Source: Haloferax mediterranei ATCC 33500 (lineage in GTDB: Archaea; Halobacteriota; Halobacteria; Halobacteriales; Haloferacaceae). From it: a stretch of DNA of 64,000 nucleotides. The notes under the pieces are model-generated. The model saw only the letters and a program-made list of their open reading frames with translations, did not search any database and was not told where the DNA came from. The stretch lies in assembly GCF_000306765.2 (NCBI RefSeq), contig NC_017941.2:1984001-2048000 (forward strand), given 5' to 3'. This document shows, piece by piece, positions 9,010 to 17,655 of this stretch. The position numbers were made by a program, and so were the translations under genes. Every line of letters starts with the position of its first letter. Within the stretch, counting starts at the first letter, position 1.

Positions 9010-10050
9010 ATGAAAGCGGTCCAATTCGCGGAACACGGCGGTCGAGAGGTGCTCGAATACGGCGGTTTCCCCGACCCGGAGGTCGACCCTGATGAGGTTC
9101 TCGTCGACGTAAAAGCGGCGTCGCTGAACCACCTCGATATCTGGACGCGACGGGGGCTTCCGATTCTCGATTTGGACATGCCGCACATCCCCGGCAGCGA
9201 CATGGCCGGTATCGTCACCGAGGTCGGCGAGCGCGTGACTCGATTCGAGGAAGGCGACCGCGTCGCGCTCCTCGCGGGTGTCGCGGACGGCGACGACGAG
9301 TTCTCGCGGAAGGGCGACATGACGCTCGCTCCCGACTACCGACTCATCGGCGAGCACATGCGCGGCGTCCACGCCGAATTCGCGGCCGTGCCCGAGGAGA
9401 ACCTCGTTCCAGTTCCCGAAGACGTGCCGTGGGAAGTCGCCGGGTCCGCCTCGCTCGTCTTCCAGACAGCGTGGCGCATGCTCATCCACCGCGGCGAACT
9501 CCAAGCCGGCGAGAAGGTGCTCGTCCTCGGCGCGTCCGGCGGCGTCGGCCACGCGGCCGTCCAAATCGCCGACTACGCGGGCGCAGAAGTGTACGCCACG
9601 GCTTCCACCGACGAGAAACTGGAGTACGCCCGCGAGTGCGGCGCGGACTACGTCATCAACTACGAGGAAGAGAGCTTCTCGAAGGAGGTGTACGAGATGA
9701 CCGACGGCCGCGGCGTCGACATGGTCGTCGACCATATCGGCGAGAAAACGTACAAGCAGTCGCTCAAAAGCCTCGCTAACGGCGGGCGAGTCGTCACCTG
9801 CGGCGCGACGACTGGACCTGACCCGGGTGCGGGACTCAACTACATCTTCTGGAACCAACTGTCAGTTATCGGCTCGACGATGGCGACGCCCGGACAGGCA
9901 GACGAAGTGCTCGAACTCGTCTGGGACGGCACGTTCGAACCGCGAATCCGCGAGACGCTCCCGATGAGCGAAATCGAGCGTGCACACGAACTCATCGAGG
10001 AGCGACAGGGCTTTGGCAAGGTGGTCGTAATCCCAGATAGTGAGCTCTGA
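9010..10050 (+). CDS. MDR-family alcohol dehydrogenase / quinone oxidoreductase
   Basis: 346 residues of the medium-chain dehydrogenase/reductase superfamily. The GroES-like catalytic domain comes first (NHLDIWTRRG, then IPGSDMAGIVTEVG), then the Rossmann domain with GASGGVGHAAVQIA at about residues 175-188 and the cofactor loop VYATASTDEKLEYA. The active-site region favours the zinc-independent quinone oxidoreductase branch, although annotation pipelines often call such proteins alcohol dehydrogenases. The substrate is unknown. Its end overlaps the next gene by 11 bases, so the two are likely co-transcribed. Confidence 0.85.
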   Translation: MKAVQFAEHGGREVLEYGGFPDPEVDPDEVLVDVKAASLNHLDIWTRRGLPILDLDMPHIPGSDMAGIVTEVGERVTRFEEGDRVALLAGVADGDDEFSRKGDMTLAPDYRLIGEHMRGVHAEFAAVPEENLVPVPEDVPWEVAGSASLVFQTAWRMLIHRGELQAGEKVLVLGASGGVGHAAVQIADYAGAEVYATASTDEKLEYARECGADYVINYEEESFSKEVYEMTDGRGVDMVVDHIGEKTYKQSLKSLANGGRVVTCGATTGPDPGAGLNYIFWNQLSVIGSTMATPGQADEVLELVWDGTFEPRIRETLPMSEIERAHELIEERQGFGKVVVIPDSEL

Positions 10051-10354
10051 CACCACGTCTGGGGGCGACACCGCGAGTCGGTCCGACACCTACGTCCACC
10101 GACCGGGCGAGAGCGATGTCGGCGGTAGCGAACCCGAGGCGAAGGGCTTCGGGAGTCGCGGGTGGATACTCGTCGGTGTCGTCGCGCTCTGTTTCCTCGT
10201 CGTTCCTGGAGCCGTGTATCTCGTCCCCTCGCTCCCCGCGATGGCGGGCCTGCCGTACATTACCGCGATGCTGGCGCTGCCGATGCTGCCGGCGCTTCTC
10301 CTCGGTCTGGTCGCCGTCTGGTCGATGACCGCGGCGACTCGCGGCGGCGACTGA
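10040..10354 (+). CDS. Small membrane protein downstream of the dehydrogenase
   Basis: 104 residues from a GTG that overlaps the end of the dehydrogenase gene, suggesting translational coupling. A hydrophilic, Ser/Thr- and acid-rich N-terminus of about 40 residues precedes two membrane helices (WILVGVVALCFLVVPGAVYL and ITAMLALPMLPALLLGLVAVW) and a short tail. No family recognised. Confidence 0.6.
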   Translation: MSSDTTSGGDTASRSDTYVHRPGESDVGGSEPEAKGFGSRGWILVGVVALCFLVVPGAVYLVPSLPAMAGLPYITAMLALPMLPALLLGLVAVWSMTAATRGGD

Positions 10355-10384
10355 GTTCGGCAACTCGCAACGGGACTCAGATAT

Positions 10385-10450
10385 TCAGGCACCACGGCAT
10401 CCTGTAACTTTCAGGCACCACGGCATCCAGTCACTCAAACACCACCGGTT
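10385..10450. repeat. Short direct repeats, 27-base period
   Basis: The stretch TCAGGCACCACGGCATCC occurs twice, 27 bases apart, and a weaker third copy (TCAAACACCACCGG) follows. It lies in a 290-base gap before the next gene that otherwise holds only TATA-like sequences (near 10,590 and 10,608). Confidence 0.6.
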
Positions 10451-10644
10451 CTGGTACTTCGACACCTCAATAGTTCGTTATCTCAACACTCCATTTTCTG
10501 ACACATCAGTCCCCCCGACCCTCTGAGACGCAAACATCCCGACAACACTGCGCTGCCGCTACCCCGAAACGGTCGAATTGCGGTCCAATATAAAGGATTC
10601 CGACAAGGCTTATCCCTTGTCGTGCATGGTATTCACTTGCACAG

Positions 10645-11007
10645 ATGTTTGAACGATTCTCCAGTGGGTACTTCCTCGGCCGGATGTACGTCGAACCGTA
10701 CGACGGAACCGAGGCCGCGATTCACCGAACGGAACACGAGCGACTCAACGAGCACGTCTACACCACAGGACAGGGTATCGAGCGAACCGACTTCCCGCTC
10801 GTAATGAAACTCGACAGCGCACACTTCCCGGTCGTCGGCGATGAGGGTATTCCGTCGGGAACACTCGCACTCCCCCGTGACCGAGTAGACCCACACGCCC
10901 TCCCCGACGACCGACCGGTTCTCCTCGCTGACGCACCCCGCGCGGCGGAACTGCTCCGATACGCCGGCTACGACCTCGACGGAATCGACGAACTCATACC
11001 GGCGTAG
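10645..11007 (+). CDS. Conserved haloarchaeal protein (DUF5802-like)
   Basis: 120 residues beginning MFERFSSGYFLGRMYVEP, an opening I associate with the haloarchaeal DUF5802 family; this is recollection, not a search. It is soluble, acidic and without Cys. The function is unknown. TATA-like boxes at about 10,588 (ATATAAAG) and 10,608 precede it. It stands alone. Confidence 0.6.
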   Translation: MFERFSSGYFLGRMYVEPYDGTEAAIHRTEHERLNEHVYTTGQGIERTDFPLVMKLDSAHFPVVGDEGIPSGTLALPRDRVDPHALPDDRPVLLADAPRAAELLRYAGYDLDGIDELIPA

Positions 11008-11097
11008 TCGCCGCCGAGAATCTTTTTCGCGGACGAATGTAGCCCACCGCACGAGTACCAACCACGAGTTACGGTGATGTACACTTCTGTGTCACGT

Positions 11098-11165
11098 CAC
11101 GTCCACATCTCTCCTCCACGTCCGCATCTTTCCTCGCCACGCCCACATCTCTCCCTCGCCGCGCC
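11098..11165. repeat. Imperfect pyrimidine-rich repeats
   Basis: Three units of about 20 bases begin at 11,098, 11,117 and 11,138, each reading roughly CACGTCCACATCTCTCCTC with one to three changes, followed by a partial fourth. They sit just upstream of the Vms1-like gene and hold no reading frame of their own. Confidence 0.6.
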
Positions 11166-11206
11166 ACGTCCGAACCCTCAAGTGGTCGGCCTGCACGCTT
11201 CCGCGT

Positions 11207-12133
11207 ATGCTGGACGAGTTGTTGGGCCGGGCCAAACTCAAAGCGCGCATCGCCGAGTTGGAAGACGAACGCGATGCGCTCGCGGGTCGTCTCGAAGGCG
11301 AGTCTGAACGCCGGAAGGACGCGGTCCGTGCGCGACAGGAAGCCGAAGCAGAAGTCAACCACCTCGAAGACCGCATCACCGAACTCGAAGACCGGGTCGA
11401 ACGCCTCTCCGGTGACGACGACTCACTCGACTTCCGCGGGACCGACGACCTTCGTGGCGACCGTCTTCGTGAAATTCGTTCCCGCCTCGAATCCGTTTCG
11501 ACCGCGCCTGAGGGCGCGCTGACCGCTGTCGTCGACAACGAGCGCTCGCTCCCCTCGTCGGTCGAAGACGCCTTCGGTGACCGCGCGTCGTTGGTCCGCC
11601 GGGCCGCACCCTGTATCGCCCTCACCGACGACGCCGGACTGGTGCGTGTCGCTCTCTCGCCACCGCGTCTCCCAGCCGCGTTCGACGCGTGGGACGGCGG
11701 ATTTACCCTCGATTCGGCGTGGTTCCACCCGACCGATACCACGGTCGTCGCGCTCGTCCGGGCCGACCTATTCGCCCTCGGTCGCTACGAAGACGGCGAA
11801 CTGCACTACGTGACGGGGTTCGAAAGCGACGTGAAATCAGCCCACTCGAAAGGCGGATTCTCACAGGGTCGTTTCGAGCGCATCCGTGAGGGCCAGATTG
11901 CGGACCACATCGACCGGTGCCACGAGGCGCTCGACGAGCACGCTGCGGGTGCTGATTCCGAGACCACCACCGACGCCGACGCAGACCTCATCGTCCTCGG
12001 CGAACAAACCGTCCTCGACGAGTTCCGCGAGCGGTCGGCACTGACCGCTACGGTCGATGCCAGTGGCGACCCTGAAACGGCGCTAACGGAGGCTTCACGA
12101 GAATTCTGGACCACGCGACTGTACCGGCTCTGA
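11207..12133 (+). CDS. Vms1/VLRF1-type peptidyl-tRNA hydrolase (release-factor-like)
   Basis: 308 residues. An N-terminal coiled coil (about residues 5-67, charged heptads) is followed by an eRF1-like domain. The segment KGGFSQGRFERIREGQ, with Gln220, matches the catalytic GxxQ-type loop of the Vms1/ANKZF1 family, which frees nascent chains from stalled ribosomes by cutting peptidyl-tRNA. In eukaryotes Vms1 works on split 60S subunits; the archaeal protein presumably has a similar rescue role. Everything beyond the family assignment is inferred. It lacks the zinc finger and ankyrin parts of the eukaryotic proteins. No rescue partner is adjacent. Confidence 0.75.
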   Translation: MLDELLGRAKLKARIAELEDERDALAGRLEGESERRKDAVRARQEAEAEVNHLEDRITELEDRVERLSGDDDSLDFRGTDDLRGDRLREIRSRLESVSTAPEGALTAVVDNERSLPSSVEDAFGDRASLVRRAAPCIALTDDAGLVRVALSPPRLPAAFDAWDGGFTLDSAWFHPTDTTVVALVRADLFALGRYEDGELHYVTGFESDVKSAHSKGGFSQGRFERIREGQIADHIDRCHEALDEHAAGADSETTTDADADLIVLGEQTVLDEFRERSALTATVDASGDPETALTEASREFWTTRLYRL

Positions 12134-12215
12134 CCGGAGGTCGCCGTGGGAGAGTGGGGGGAGAAAGTGACGAATAATCGAACTGATTTCCCAACAGTCA
12201 CTGCCGAATCGACTG

Positions 12216-12226
12216 CCCTTTTAGGG
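12216..12226 (+). promoter_or_regulatory. TATA-like box for the DUF1611 gene
   Basis: gcccTTTTAgg lies about 26 bases before the ATG at 12,248, giving a leaderless or near-leaderless transcript and supporting that start over the upstream in-frame ATG at 12,146. Confidence 0.5.
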
Positions 12227-12247
12227 TGTCATTGCGTGCCACCAACT

Positions 12248-13273
12248 ATGAGCGAGCCACAGCGAGTTGTCGTCCTCGCACACGAGAAGTTCCCCGACCG
12301 CGCGAAGACCGCTACGGGCGTGCTGAAGTACGCCGACTACGACGTGGTTGCCGTCCTCGACCGCGACAACCCGGGAACCTCCGCTGCCGACCACCGCCGC
12401 GACCTCCCCGACGTACCCATCGTCTCCTCGATGGCCGATGCGCCCGAGGCCGACGCACTCCTCGTTGGTATCGCACCCATCGGCGGCGGCTTCGACGAGA
12501 CGTGGCGTGACGACGTGCGGACTGCGCTGGAACGCGAGTGCGACATCATCGCTGGCCTGCACTACTTCCTCACCGACGACGAGGAGTTCGCCGCACTCGC
12601 CGCCGAACACGGCTGTGAGATAAACGACGTTCGCAAACCCCACGACGACATCGGCGTCGCGCAGGGCAACTCCGCCGACGTGGACGCCGAAGTCGTCCTC
12701 ACCGTCGGGACCGACTGCTCGGTCGGTAAGATGACCGCGACGCTCGAACTCGTCGAAGCCGCCCGCGAGCAGGGTATCGACGCCGGATTCATCCCGACGG
12801 GCCAGACCGGTATCATGATTTCCGGCTGGGGCAACCCCGTCGACCGCGTCGTGAGCGACTTCACCGCCGGGTCCGTCGAGGAGATGATTCTGGAGAAAGG
12901 CGACGAATACGACGTGCTCTTCGTGGAAGGCCAAGGCAGTATCACCCATCCAGCGTACTCCGCGGTCACCTGCGGGCTTCTCCACGGCTCGATGGCCGAC
13001 AAACTCATCCTCTGTCACGAGTCCACCCGCGAAGCGATTCACGGTTACGAGGAGTTCGCACTCCCCTCGATTTCGGAGTACGTCTCGCTCTACGAGACCC
13101 TCGCCGAACCGGTCCACGAGGCGGAAGTCGTCGCTGGCGCGCTCAACACGTCGCACGTCGACGACGACGAGGAAGCCGCCGCCGCAGTCGAATCGTTCGC
13201 CGACGAACTCGGCGCTCCGGCGGTCGACCCGGTTCGGTTCGACGCCACAGACCTCATCGACGAGGTGTTCTGA
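12248..13273 (+). CDS. dgcN: DUF1611 protein, DgcN-like acyl amino-acid metabolism
   Basis: 341 residues of the DUF1611 family: an N-terminal Rossmann-like part and a C-terminal P-loop domain with GTDCSVGK at residues 154-161. Members paired with an enolase-superfamily racemase have been described as D-glutamate N-acetyltransferases (DgcN) acting with DgcA to feed D-glutamate into catabolism. The same two-gene layout is seen here, so the symbol is given on family and context, not on proof of substrate. The stop codon TGA is followed immediately by the GTG of the next gene, so the two are one operon. Confidence 0.75.
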   Translation: MSEPQRVVVLAHEKFPDRAKTATGVLKYADYDVVAVLDRDNPGTSAADHRRDLPDVPIVSSMADAPEADALLVGIAPIGGGFDETWRDDVRTALERECDIIAGLHYFLTDDEEFAALAAEHGCEINDVRKPHDDIGVAQGNSADVDAEVVLTVGTDCSVGKMTATLELVEAAREQGIDAGFIPTGQTGIMISGWGNPVDRVVSDFTAGSVEEMILEKGDEYDVLFVEGQGSITHPAYSAVTCGLLHGSMADKLILCHESTREAIHGYEEFALPSISEYVSLYETLAEPVHEAEVVAGALNTSHVDDDEEAAAAVESFADELGAPAVDPVRFDATDLIDEVF

Positions 13274-14311
13274 GTGCTCTCGACCGAGTTCGAGCGGATT
13301 TCGATGCCGCTCGCCGAACCCTTCGGTATCTCTCGCGGCGTCCAGACTGAAGCCGAGAACGTCGTCGTCCGAATCGAAGACGAAGGCGGCATGACGGGCG
13401 TCGGCGCGGCCGCCCCGTCGTCGCACTACGGCGAAACCGCCGACACGGTCGAAGCCGTCCTTCCAGACCTGCTCGCGGTCGTCGAGGAGGTCGGCGACCC
13501 GCACGCAATCGACCGAATCGAGCGCCGAATGGCCGAGACGGTCCGCCGAAACCCGGCCGCCAGAACCGCCGTGAGCATCGCGCTCCACGACCTCGCCGCG
13601 AAGCGACTCGGCGTCCCGCTCTACAGACTCTGGGGACTCGACGCCGACCGAGCGCCGACCTCGTCGTTCACCATCGGTCTCGACGACCTCGACACGATGC
13701 GCGAGAAGACGAACGAGGCGTACGAGGCGGGCTACGACGTGCTCAAGGTCAAACTCGGCACCGACCGCGACAAGGCTATCATCGAGGCCGTCCGCGACGA
13801 AGCACCCGGCGTGAGAATCCGCGTCGATGCCAACGAGGCGTGGACGCCCCGCGAAGCCGTCGAAATGTCCGAATTCCTTGCGGGCTACGGTGTAGAGTTC
13901 GTCGAACAACCCGTTCCCGCCGAGGACTACGAGGGCCTGCAGTTCGTCTACGACCACGGTGCGCTCCCCATCGCGGCCGACGAATCCTGCATCACGGCCG
14001 ACGACATCCCCAAGATTGCCGACCGTGTCGATATCGCAAACCTGAAGCTCATGAAATGTGGCGGTCTCGTGGAAGCGAAGCGCGCGATTCACACCGCCCG
14101 CGCGCACGGTCTCGAAGTCATGCTCGGTTGCATGATTGAGACGAACGCCGCCATCGCGGCAGGGTGTCACCTCACGCCGCTGCTCGATTACGCCGACCTC
14201 GACGGGTCGCTCCTCCTCGCGAACGACCCCTACGAGGGCGTTCCGATGCCGAACGGCGCAATCAACCTCACGGAACTGGACCGCGCCGGAACCGGCGCAC
14301 AGTTGCAATAA
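13274..14311 (+). CDS. dgcA: Enolase-superfamily epimerase/racemase (dipeptide-epimerase type, DgcA-like)
   Basis: 345 residues starting at a GTG right behind the dgcN-like stop. It has the muconate-lactonizing/dipeptide-epimerase active site: the KxK pair Lys158/Lys160 (VLKVKLG), metal ligands Asp185 (RVDANEAW), Glu211 (EFVEQPV) and Asp236 (AADESC), and the opposite lysine in NLKLMKCGG (about residue 258-261). Two-base chemistry on an amino-acid alpha carbon is therefore expected. It may racemise an N-acyl glutamate made by its neighbour or epimerise a dipeptide; the sequence does not choose between these. Confidence 0.8.
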   Translation: MLSTEFERISMPLAEPFGISRGVQTEAENVVVRIEDEGGMTGVGAAAPSSHYGETADTVEAVLPDLLAVVEEVGDPHAIDRIERRMAETVRRNPAARTAVSIALHDLAAKRLGVPLYRLWGLDADRAPTSSFTIGLDDLDTMREKTNEAYEAGYDVLKVKLGTDRDKAIIEAVRDEAPGVRIRVDANEAWTPREAVEMSEFLAGYGVEFVEQPVPAEDYEGLQFVYDHGALPIAADESCITADDIPKIADRVDIANLKLMKCGGLVEAKRAIHTARAHGLEVMLGCMIETNAAIAAGCHLTPLLDYADLDGSLLLANDPYEGVPMPNGAINLTELDRAGTGAQLQ

Positions 14312-14349
14312 GAACGCAGGTCTCCTCGATTAACGTCCGGGAGTCCGAC

Positions 14350-15411
14350 TTAGGATTCCCAATCGAGGTCCTCTTCTCTCGTTTCCGAGCGCAACACGAA
14401 CGGGCCGATAGAGAGCGTCCGCTTTGCGACCGTCGAAATTCGGAGCACGGCGGCAGCGAGGACCGAGAAGGGCGCTAACGAGATGGCAGTCACGAAAGCA
14501 ACAACCAACAAGAGATTCGAGACGCCGAGTGTCGCGCCCGTAACGGTCGAGAGGTCGTTGAGAAAGAGAATCGAGCCGACGCTCACCACGAGCGCGGGGA
14601 CGGCGGTGTAAAACATCGACCGCGAAAGGTTGACGAGTTCCCACCGGAAGTAGAGCGTCTTGACGTGTTCGCGGGCGGGACCGAACAGTTCGAGCGCATC
14701 GCGTAGGTCCGAGAGTGCTGCCCTCGTTTCGTCCGGGAGGTCGTCCTCGTAGACGCGGCGGAGCCGCGTTGCCTGATACATCTTCCACGAGTAGTTGAGG
14801 TCCAGCGCCGCGGAGAGAACACCGAACGTTCCGAACTGCCGGCCCTCCAGACGCTCGGCGACCGCCTCGGCGTTTCCTTCGACTTCCGATGCGAACTCCC
14901 GGACGCGCGCCGCCGCGTCAGTCTCTGGCGCGCGGTCGCCGGAGACCGTCTCTTCGACGGTTCGCGCACGGGCGGCGATGCTCTCGGCGAGCGCGCGCAA
15001 GAACGCTGATGGCTCCGGCGGAGCGACCGGTGCGTCGAGTAAGTCGGCGACGTCCTCGCGGAACGCTATCGACCCTTGAATCCGGTCGCGTTGCTCGCCG
15101 AGCGGACCGAGTTCGCGCGAGAGTACGAGTTGGTTGATACTGACGACGAGCGTGACACCGGTGATGATTGCAGTGAGAAGTCCCTGTGCGAGCGTCTCGA
15201 TGGGGTCGGATGCCTCGACGGCCGATTCGAGTGGACTCGGGTCGAGCACGCCGAGAACGACGATACTGAGAAACACAACGACGAGCGGCGCGGTCGCGAC
15301 GAGTCTGCGGTCGGCACCGAGATAGATGCGAAGCTTTGCCCGACTCGCTGCACCGCGGTCTCGCATCGTATCGTCGGGTTCACCCGACGACGGACCGCCG
15401 TTGCTCGCCAT
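14350..15411 (-). CDS. Haloarchaeal membrane protein, four predicted helices
   Basis: 353 residues. Two helices near the N-terminus (APLVVVFLSIVVLGVL and LLTAIITGVTLVVSINQLVL) and two near the C-terminus (MFYTAVPALVVSVGSILFL and LLLVVAFVTAISLAPFSVLAA) flank a ~180-residue soluble, acidic middle part. I recognise no catalytic motif. The topology resembles unassigned haloarchaeal membrane proteins. It converges with the dgcA-like gene, about 38 bases away. Confidence 0.65.
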   Translation of the reverse strand: MASNGGPSSGEPDDTMRDRGAASRAKLRIYLGADRRLVATAPLVVVFLSIVVLGVLDPSPLESAVEASDPIETLAQGLLTAIITGVTLVVSINQLVLSRELGPLGEQRDRIQGSIAFREDVADLLDAPVAPPEPSAFLRALAESIAARARTVEETVSGDRAPETDAAARVREFASEVEGNAEAVAERLEGRQFGTFGVLSAALDLNYSWKMYQATRLRRVYEDDLPDETRAALSDLRDALELFGPAREHVKTLYFRWELVNLSRSMFYTAVPALVVSVGSILFLNDLSTVTGATLGVSNLLLVVAFVTAISLAPFSVLAAAVLRISTVAKRTLSIGPFVLRSETREEDLDWES

Positions 15412-15602
15412 ATCGTGGTGTTGAGTGGCGCAGTAAAGTTAGTGGCGGCAGTCACCCGCCCGAAGCGTCTCTCTGAAGGGCGGCACAGCCTAACTACAAC
15501 GCGGCGCGATGTTGCGCGGTGTAGGCGGCACGGTGTAGCGCGATGCGGCGCGATGCGGCACGGTTCGGGGCCAACCGTGAGCGTTTAACGGCCCACAGCG
15601 GT

Positions 15603-16454
15603 TCAGGACGACTCGTCTTCGCTCCTCAGTTCTTCGAGTTCCGCTTCGACTTCCTCGTCGGCAACATCGACATCTGCCTCGACGTCCGTTTCAACATCGG
15701 ATTCGACATCCACGTCGGAATCGGATTCCGCGTCTTCGGCTGGGGCGGACGATTTACCCATCTCGGATTTCAGCGTCTCCAACTCGGTGTCGACTTCGGC
15801 GTCGGACCGTCCGGCTTCGAGTTCACGCTCGATGGCGTCCTTGTCCGAGAGCACCTCGTCGAACGCGCCCTCGTCGACGAGTTCGTCCATCGCGGCGGAA
15901 CGCGCTTCCATTTCGTCGGTCTGCTCTTCGGCGCGTTCGAGGGCACGGCCCACGTCGGACATTTCGTCGCCGACGCCGGACATGGCTTCGGAGACGCGAC
16001 TCGACGCTTCGGCGGCCTCGTAGCGGGCCTTCATCGTCTCTTTCTTCGTGCGGAACTCCTCGATGCGGCCCTGGAGTTCGTTCTTCTTCTGGACGAGCGA
16101 GTCCTGGGTCTCTTGGAGGCCCGCAATCTGTGCGTCGAGTTCCTCGATTTGGTTCATCTTGGCCTGCTTCTTTTGGAGCGCCTGCCGGGCGAGGTCTTCG
16201 CGGTCCTGCCGGACAGCTTCGCGGGCCTGGTCGTTGTGCTTCTCGACGTTCTCTTCGAGGCGGCGCTTTTGAATCTCCAGTCGTTTCTTCTGTGTCGTCA
16301 GGTCGGCAATACCCTGTTTGACCTGCTGGAGTTCGTCGCGCATCTTCTCGTACGAGTAGTCGAGTGTCTCGGTCGGGTCCTCCGCACGGTTGAGGAGGGC
16401 GTTTATCTTCGACCGAATGACGTACGACGTGCGAGAGAGGATTCCCATATCCAT
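15603..16454 (-). CDS. pspA: PspA/IM30 family membrane-stress protein
   Basis: 283 residues. The N-terminus (M(G)ILSRTSYVIRSKINALLNRAEDP) is the hallmark amphipathic helix of PspA/Vipp1, followed by ~200 residues of continuous coiled coil with few prolines. These proteins assemble into rods on the inner face of the cytoplasmic membrane and stabilise it under stress. The C-terminal ~60 residues are very acidic (Asp/Glu/Ser/Val repeats), a haloarchaeal embellishment. A start at 16,454 fits the TATA box; a second ATG two codons in (16,448) gives the more canonical MGILSRT. Confidence 0.9.
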   Translation of the reverse strand: MDMGILSRTSYVIRSKINALLNRAEDPTETLDYSYEKMRDELQQVKQGIADLTTQKKRLEIQKRRLEENVEKHNDQAREAVRQDREDLARQALQKKQAKMNQIEELDAQIAGLQETQDSLVQKKNELQGRIEEFRTKKETMKARYEAAEASSRVSEAMSGVGDEMSDVGRALERAEEQTDEMEARSAAMDELVDEGAFDEVLSDKDAIERELEAGRSDAEVDTELETLKSEMGKSSAPAEDAESDSDVDVESDVETDVEADVDVADEEVEAELEELRSEDESS

Positions 16455-16471
16455 TACCTACGTGACGTTCG

Positions 16472-16480
16472 GCTTAAAAC
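16472..16480 (-). promoter_or_regulatory. TATA-like box for pspA
   Basis: gTTTTAAgc on the minus strand, centred about 22-25 bases before the pspA ATG, indicating a nearly leaderless mRNA. The intergenic space to the divergent hydrolase gene is only ~50 bases, so both promoters lie close together. Confidence 0.45.
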
Positions 16481-16502
16481 CTCACCAGTTCAACCGGTCC
16501 GT

Positions 16503-17150
16503 ATGACCGACACGATTCTGGTACCGGGCGGCCGTGACGTGCGTGCGACGCTGGATACCGCCGCCGGTGGAACCGGTGGCGACGGTGAGGACGACCAACC
16601 GAGAGCCAGCACCGTTGTCGTCGCCTGCCCGCCACATCCACAACACACCGGTCACCGCGGCGACTCCCGCCTCGTCGCCGTCAGCGACGAGCTGACCGAC
16701 CGCGGCATCGACTGTCTTCGCTTCGATTACGGCGCGTGGGACGAAGGCTACGGCGAACGCGCCGACACGCTCCGGGCGGTCGAGTGGGCGAACGCTCGCT
16801 ACGAGCGCGTCGCACTCTTCGGATTCAGTTTCGGCGGCGCGATGGCGCTTCTCGCCGCCGCGGAGGGCGCGGACGTAGAAGCCGTATCGGCGCTCGGCCC
16901 CGCCGGACGACTTGCAGACGACCTAGACGTGACCGCGGTCTTCGACCAGATTCCCGTACCTGTACAGGTCATCTACGGGACCCGTGACGACATCGCCGAC
17001 TGGGAACCCGTCGTCGACTGCGCACGCGAGTATCACCAGTCTGTCGTCGAGTTCGCCGCGGACCACTTCTTCGTCGGCCAGCACGGAAAAGTCGCGGATG
17101 CGGTCGCCGACTTCCTCGTCCCGTGGCTTCAGGCCGGAGGCGAACGATAG
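16503..17150 (+). CDS. Alpha/beta hydrolase (dienelactone-hydrolase-like)
   Basis: 215 residues from the ATG at 16,503; the frame is open far upstream but that part is antisense to pspA. The nucleophile elbow GFSFGG places the catalytic Ser at residue 109. A probable Asp follows in YGTRDDIADW and the catalytic His in AADHFF near the C-terminus. The opening has the HPQHTGHRGDSR segment seen in small cytosolic esterases. The substrate is unknown. It is divergent from pspA and converges on the next gene. Confidence 0.8.
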   Translation: MTDTILVPGGRDVRATLDTAAGGTGGDGEDDQPRASTVVVACPPHPQHTGHRGDSRLVAVSDELTDRGIDCLRFDYGAWDEGYGERADTLRAVEWANARYERVALFGFSFGGAMALLAAAEGADVEAVSALGPAGRLADDLDVTAVFDQIPVPVQVIYGTRDDIADWEPVVDCAREYHQSVVEFAADHFFVGQHGKVADAVADFLVPWLQAGGER

Positions 17151-17536
17151 CCGACGTAGAACTGGGTTGCGACGGCGACTAGACCTGCGGCGAGGGCGAA
17201 CGCCCAGAACGCGCCCCACGCCGCGACGGCGACTTCGGCGGTGATTGTCGTGTACACTACCGCACCGACGGCAAAGGCGACGGCGAACGGTGCGAGGAGA
17301 GGGGTGTCGGTCCACCGACCACCTGCGTTGTGATATTCGACGACGTAGCCCCATATGCTTCCGACGGTGAACTGGAAGACGATAGCACCGAGTAGGCCAC
17401 TGACAACGGCCATGAGTACCGGAAGTGGTTCGAGCGGTTCTCCGCGCAGGGACCACACCGTTCCAGCGACGAACACGGTGAAAATCACGGCGTGCCACGG
17501 ACGAATACGCTCTCGAAGTCGATTTTGGAGGGACAT
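17129..17536 (-). CDS. Four-helix membrane protein, unknown function
   Basis: 135 residues if started at the ATG at 17,536 (MSLQNRLRERIRPW); the open frame upstream is Arg-rich nonsense. Four hydrophobic helices span most of the length (AVIFTVFVAGTVWSL, LPVLMAVVSGLLGAIVFQF, LAPFAVAFAVGAVVYT and AAWGAFWAFALAAGLVAVA). No family recognised. Its 3' end overlaps the end of the convergent hydrolase gene by about 20 bases. Confidence 0.6.
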   Translation of the reverse strand: MSLQNRLRERIRPWHAVIFTVFVAGTVWSLRGEPLEPLPVLMAVVSGLLGAIVFQFTVGSIWGYVVEYHNAGGRWTDTPLLAPFAVAFAVGAVVYTTITAEVAVAAWGAFWAFALAAGLVAVATQFYVGYRSPPA

Positions 17537-17624
17537 ACGTCGATAATTATGGCCGACTGATAAGAGAATTTGGGGACGACCAGATTCGATGATGGTCGTC
17601 TCCCGACTACTATCCAACCGAACG

Positions 17625-17633
17625 ACATTTTTA
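17625..17633 (+). promoter_or_regulatory. TATA-like box for the membrane protein at 17,656
   Basis: atTTTTACt lies about 27 bases upstream of the ATG, the spacing expected for a leaderless haloarchaeal mRNA. Confidence 0.45.
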
Positions 17634-17655
17634 CTCCTGAACGGAACGCGACTGC

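Noticed and set aside
12221..14308. Very long minus-strand frame opposite the dgcN/dgcA-like genes, and similar long antisense frames elsewhere (for example 4,781-5,776, 6,404-8,005, 31,378-33,165 and 37,638-39,683)
   Set aside because: High-GC third positions keep the antisense frame open. The sense strand has clear motifs and family lengths.
14350..15411. Mechanosensitive channel assignment
   Set aside because: No pore-helix or MscS-type beta domain; helix placement at both ends of a soluble middle does not fit.
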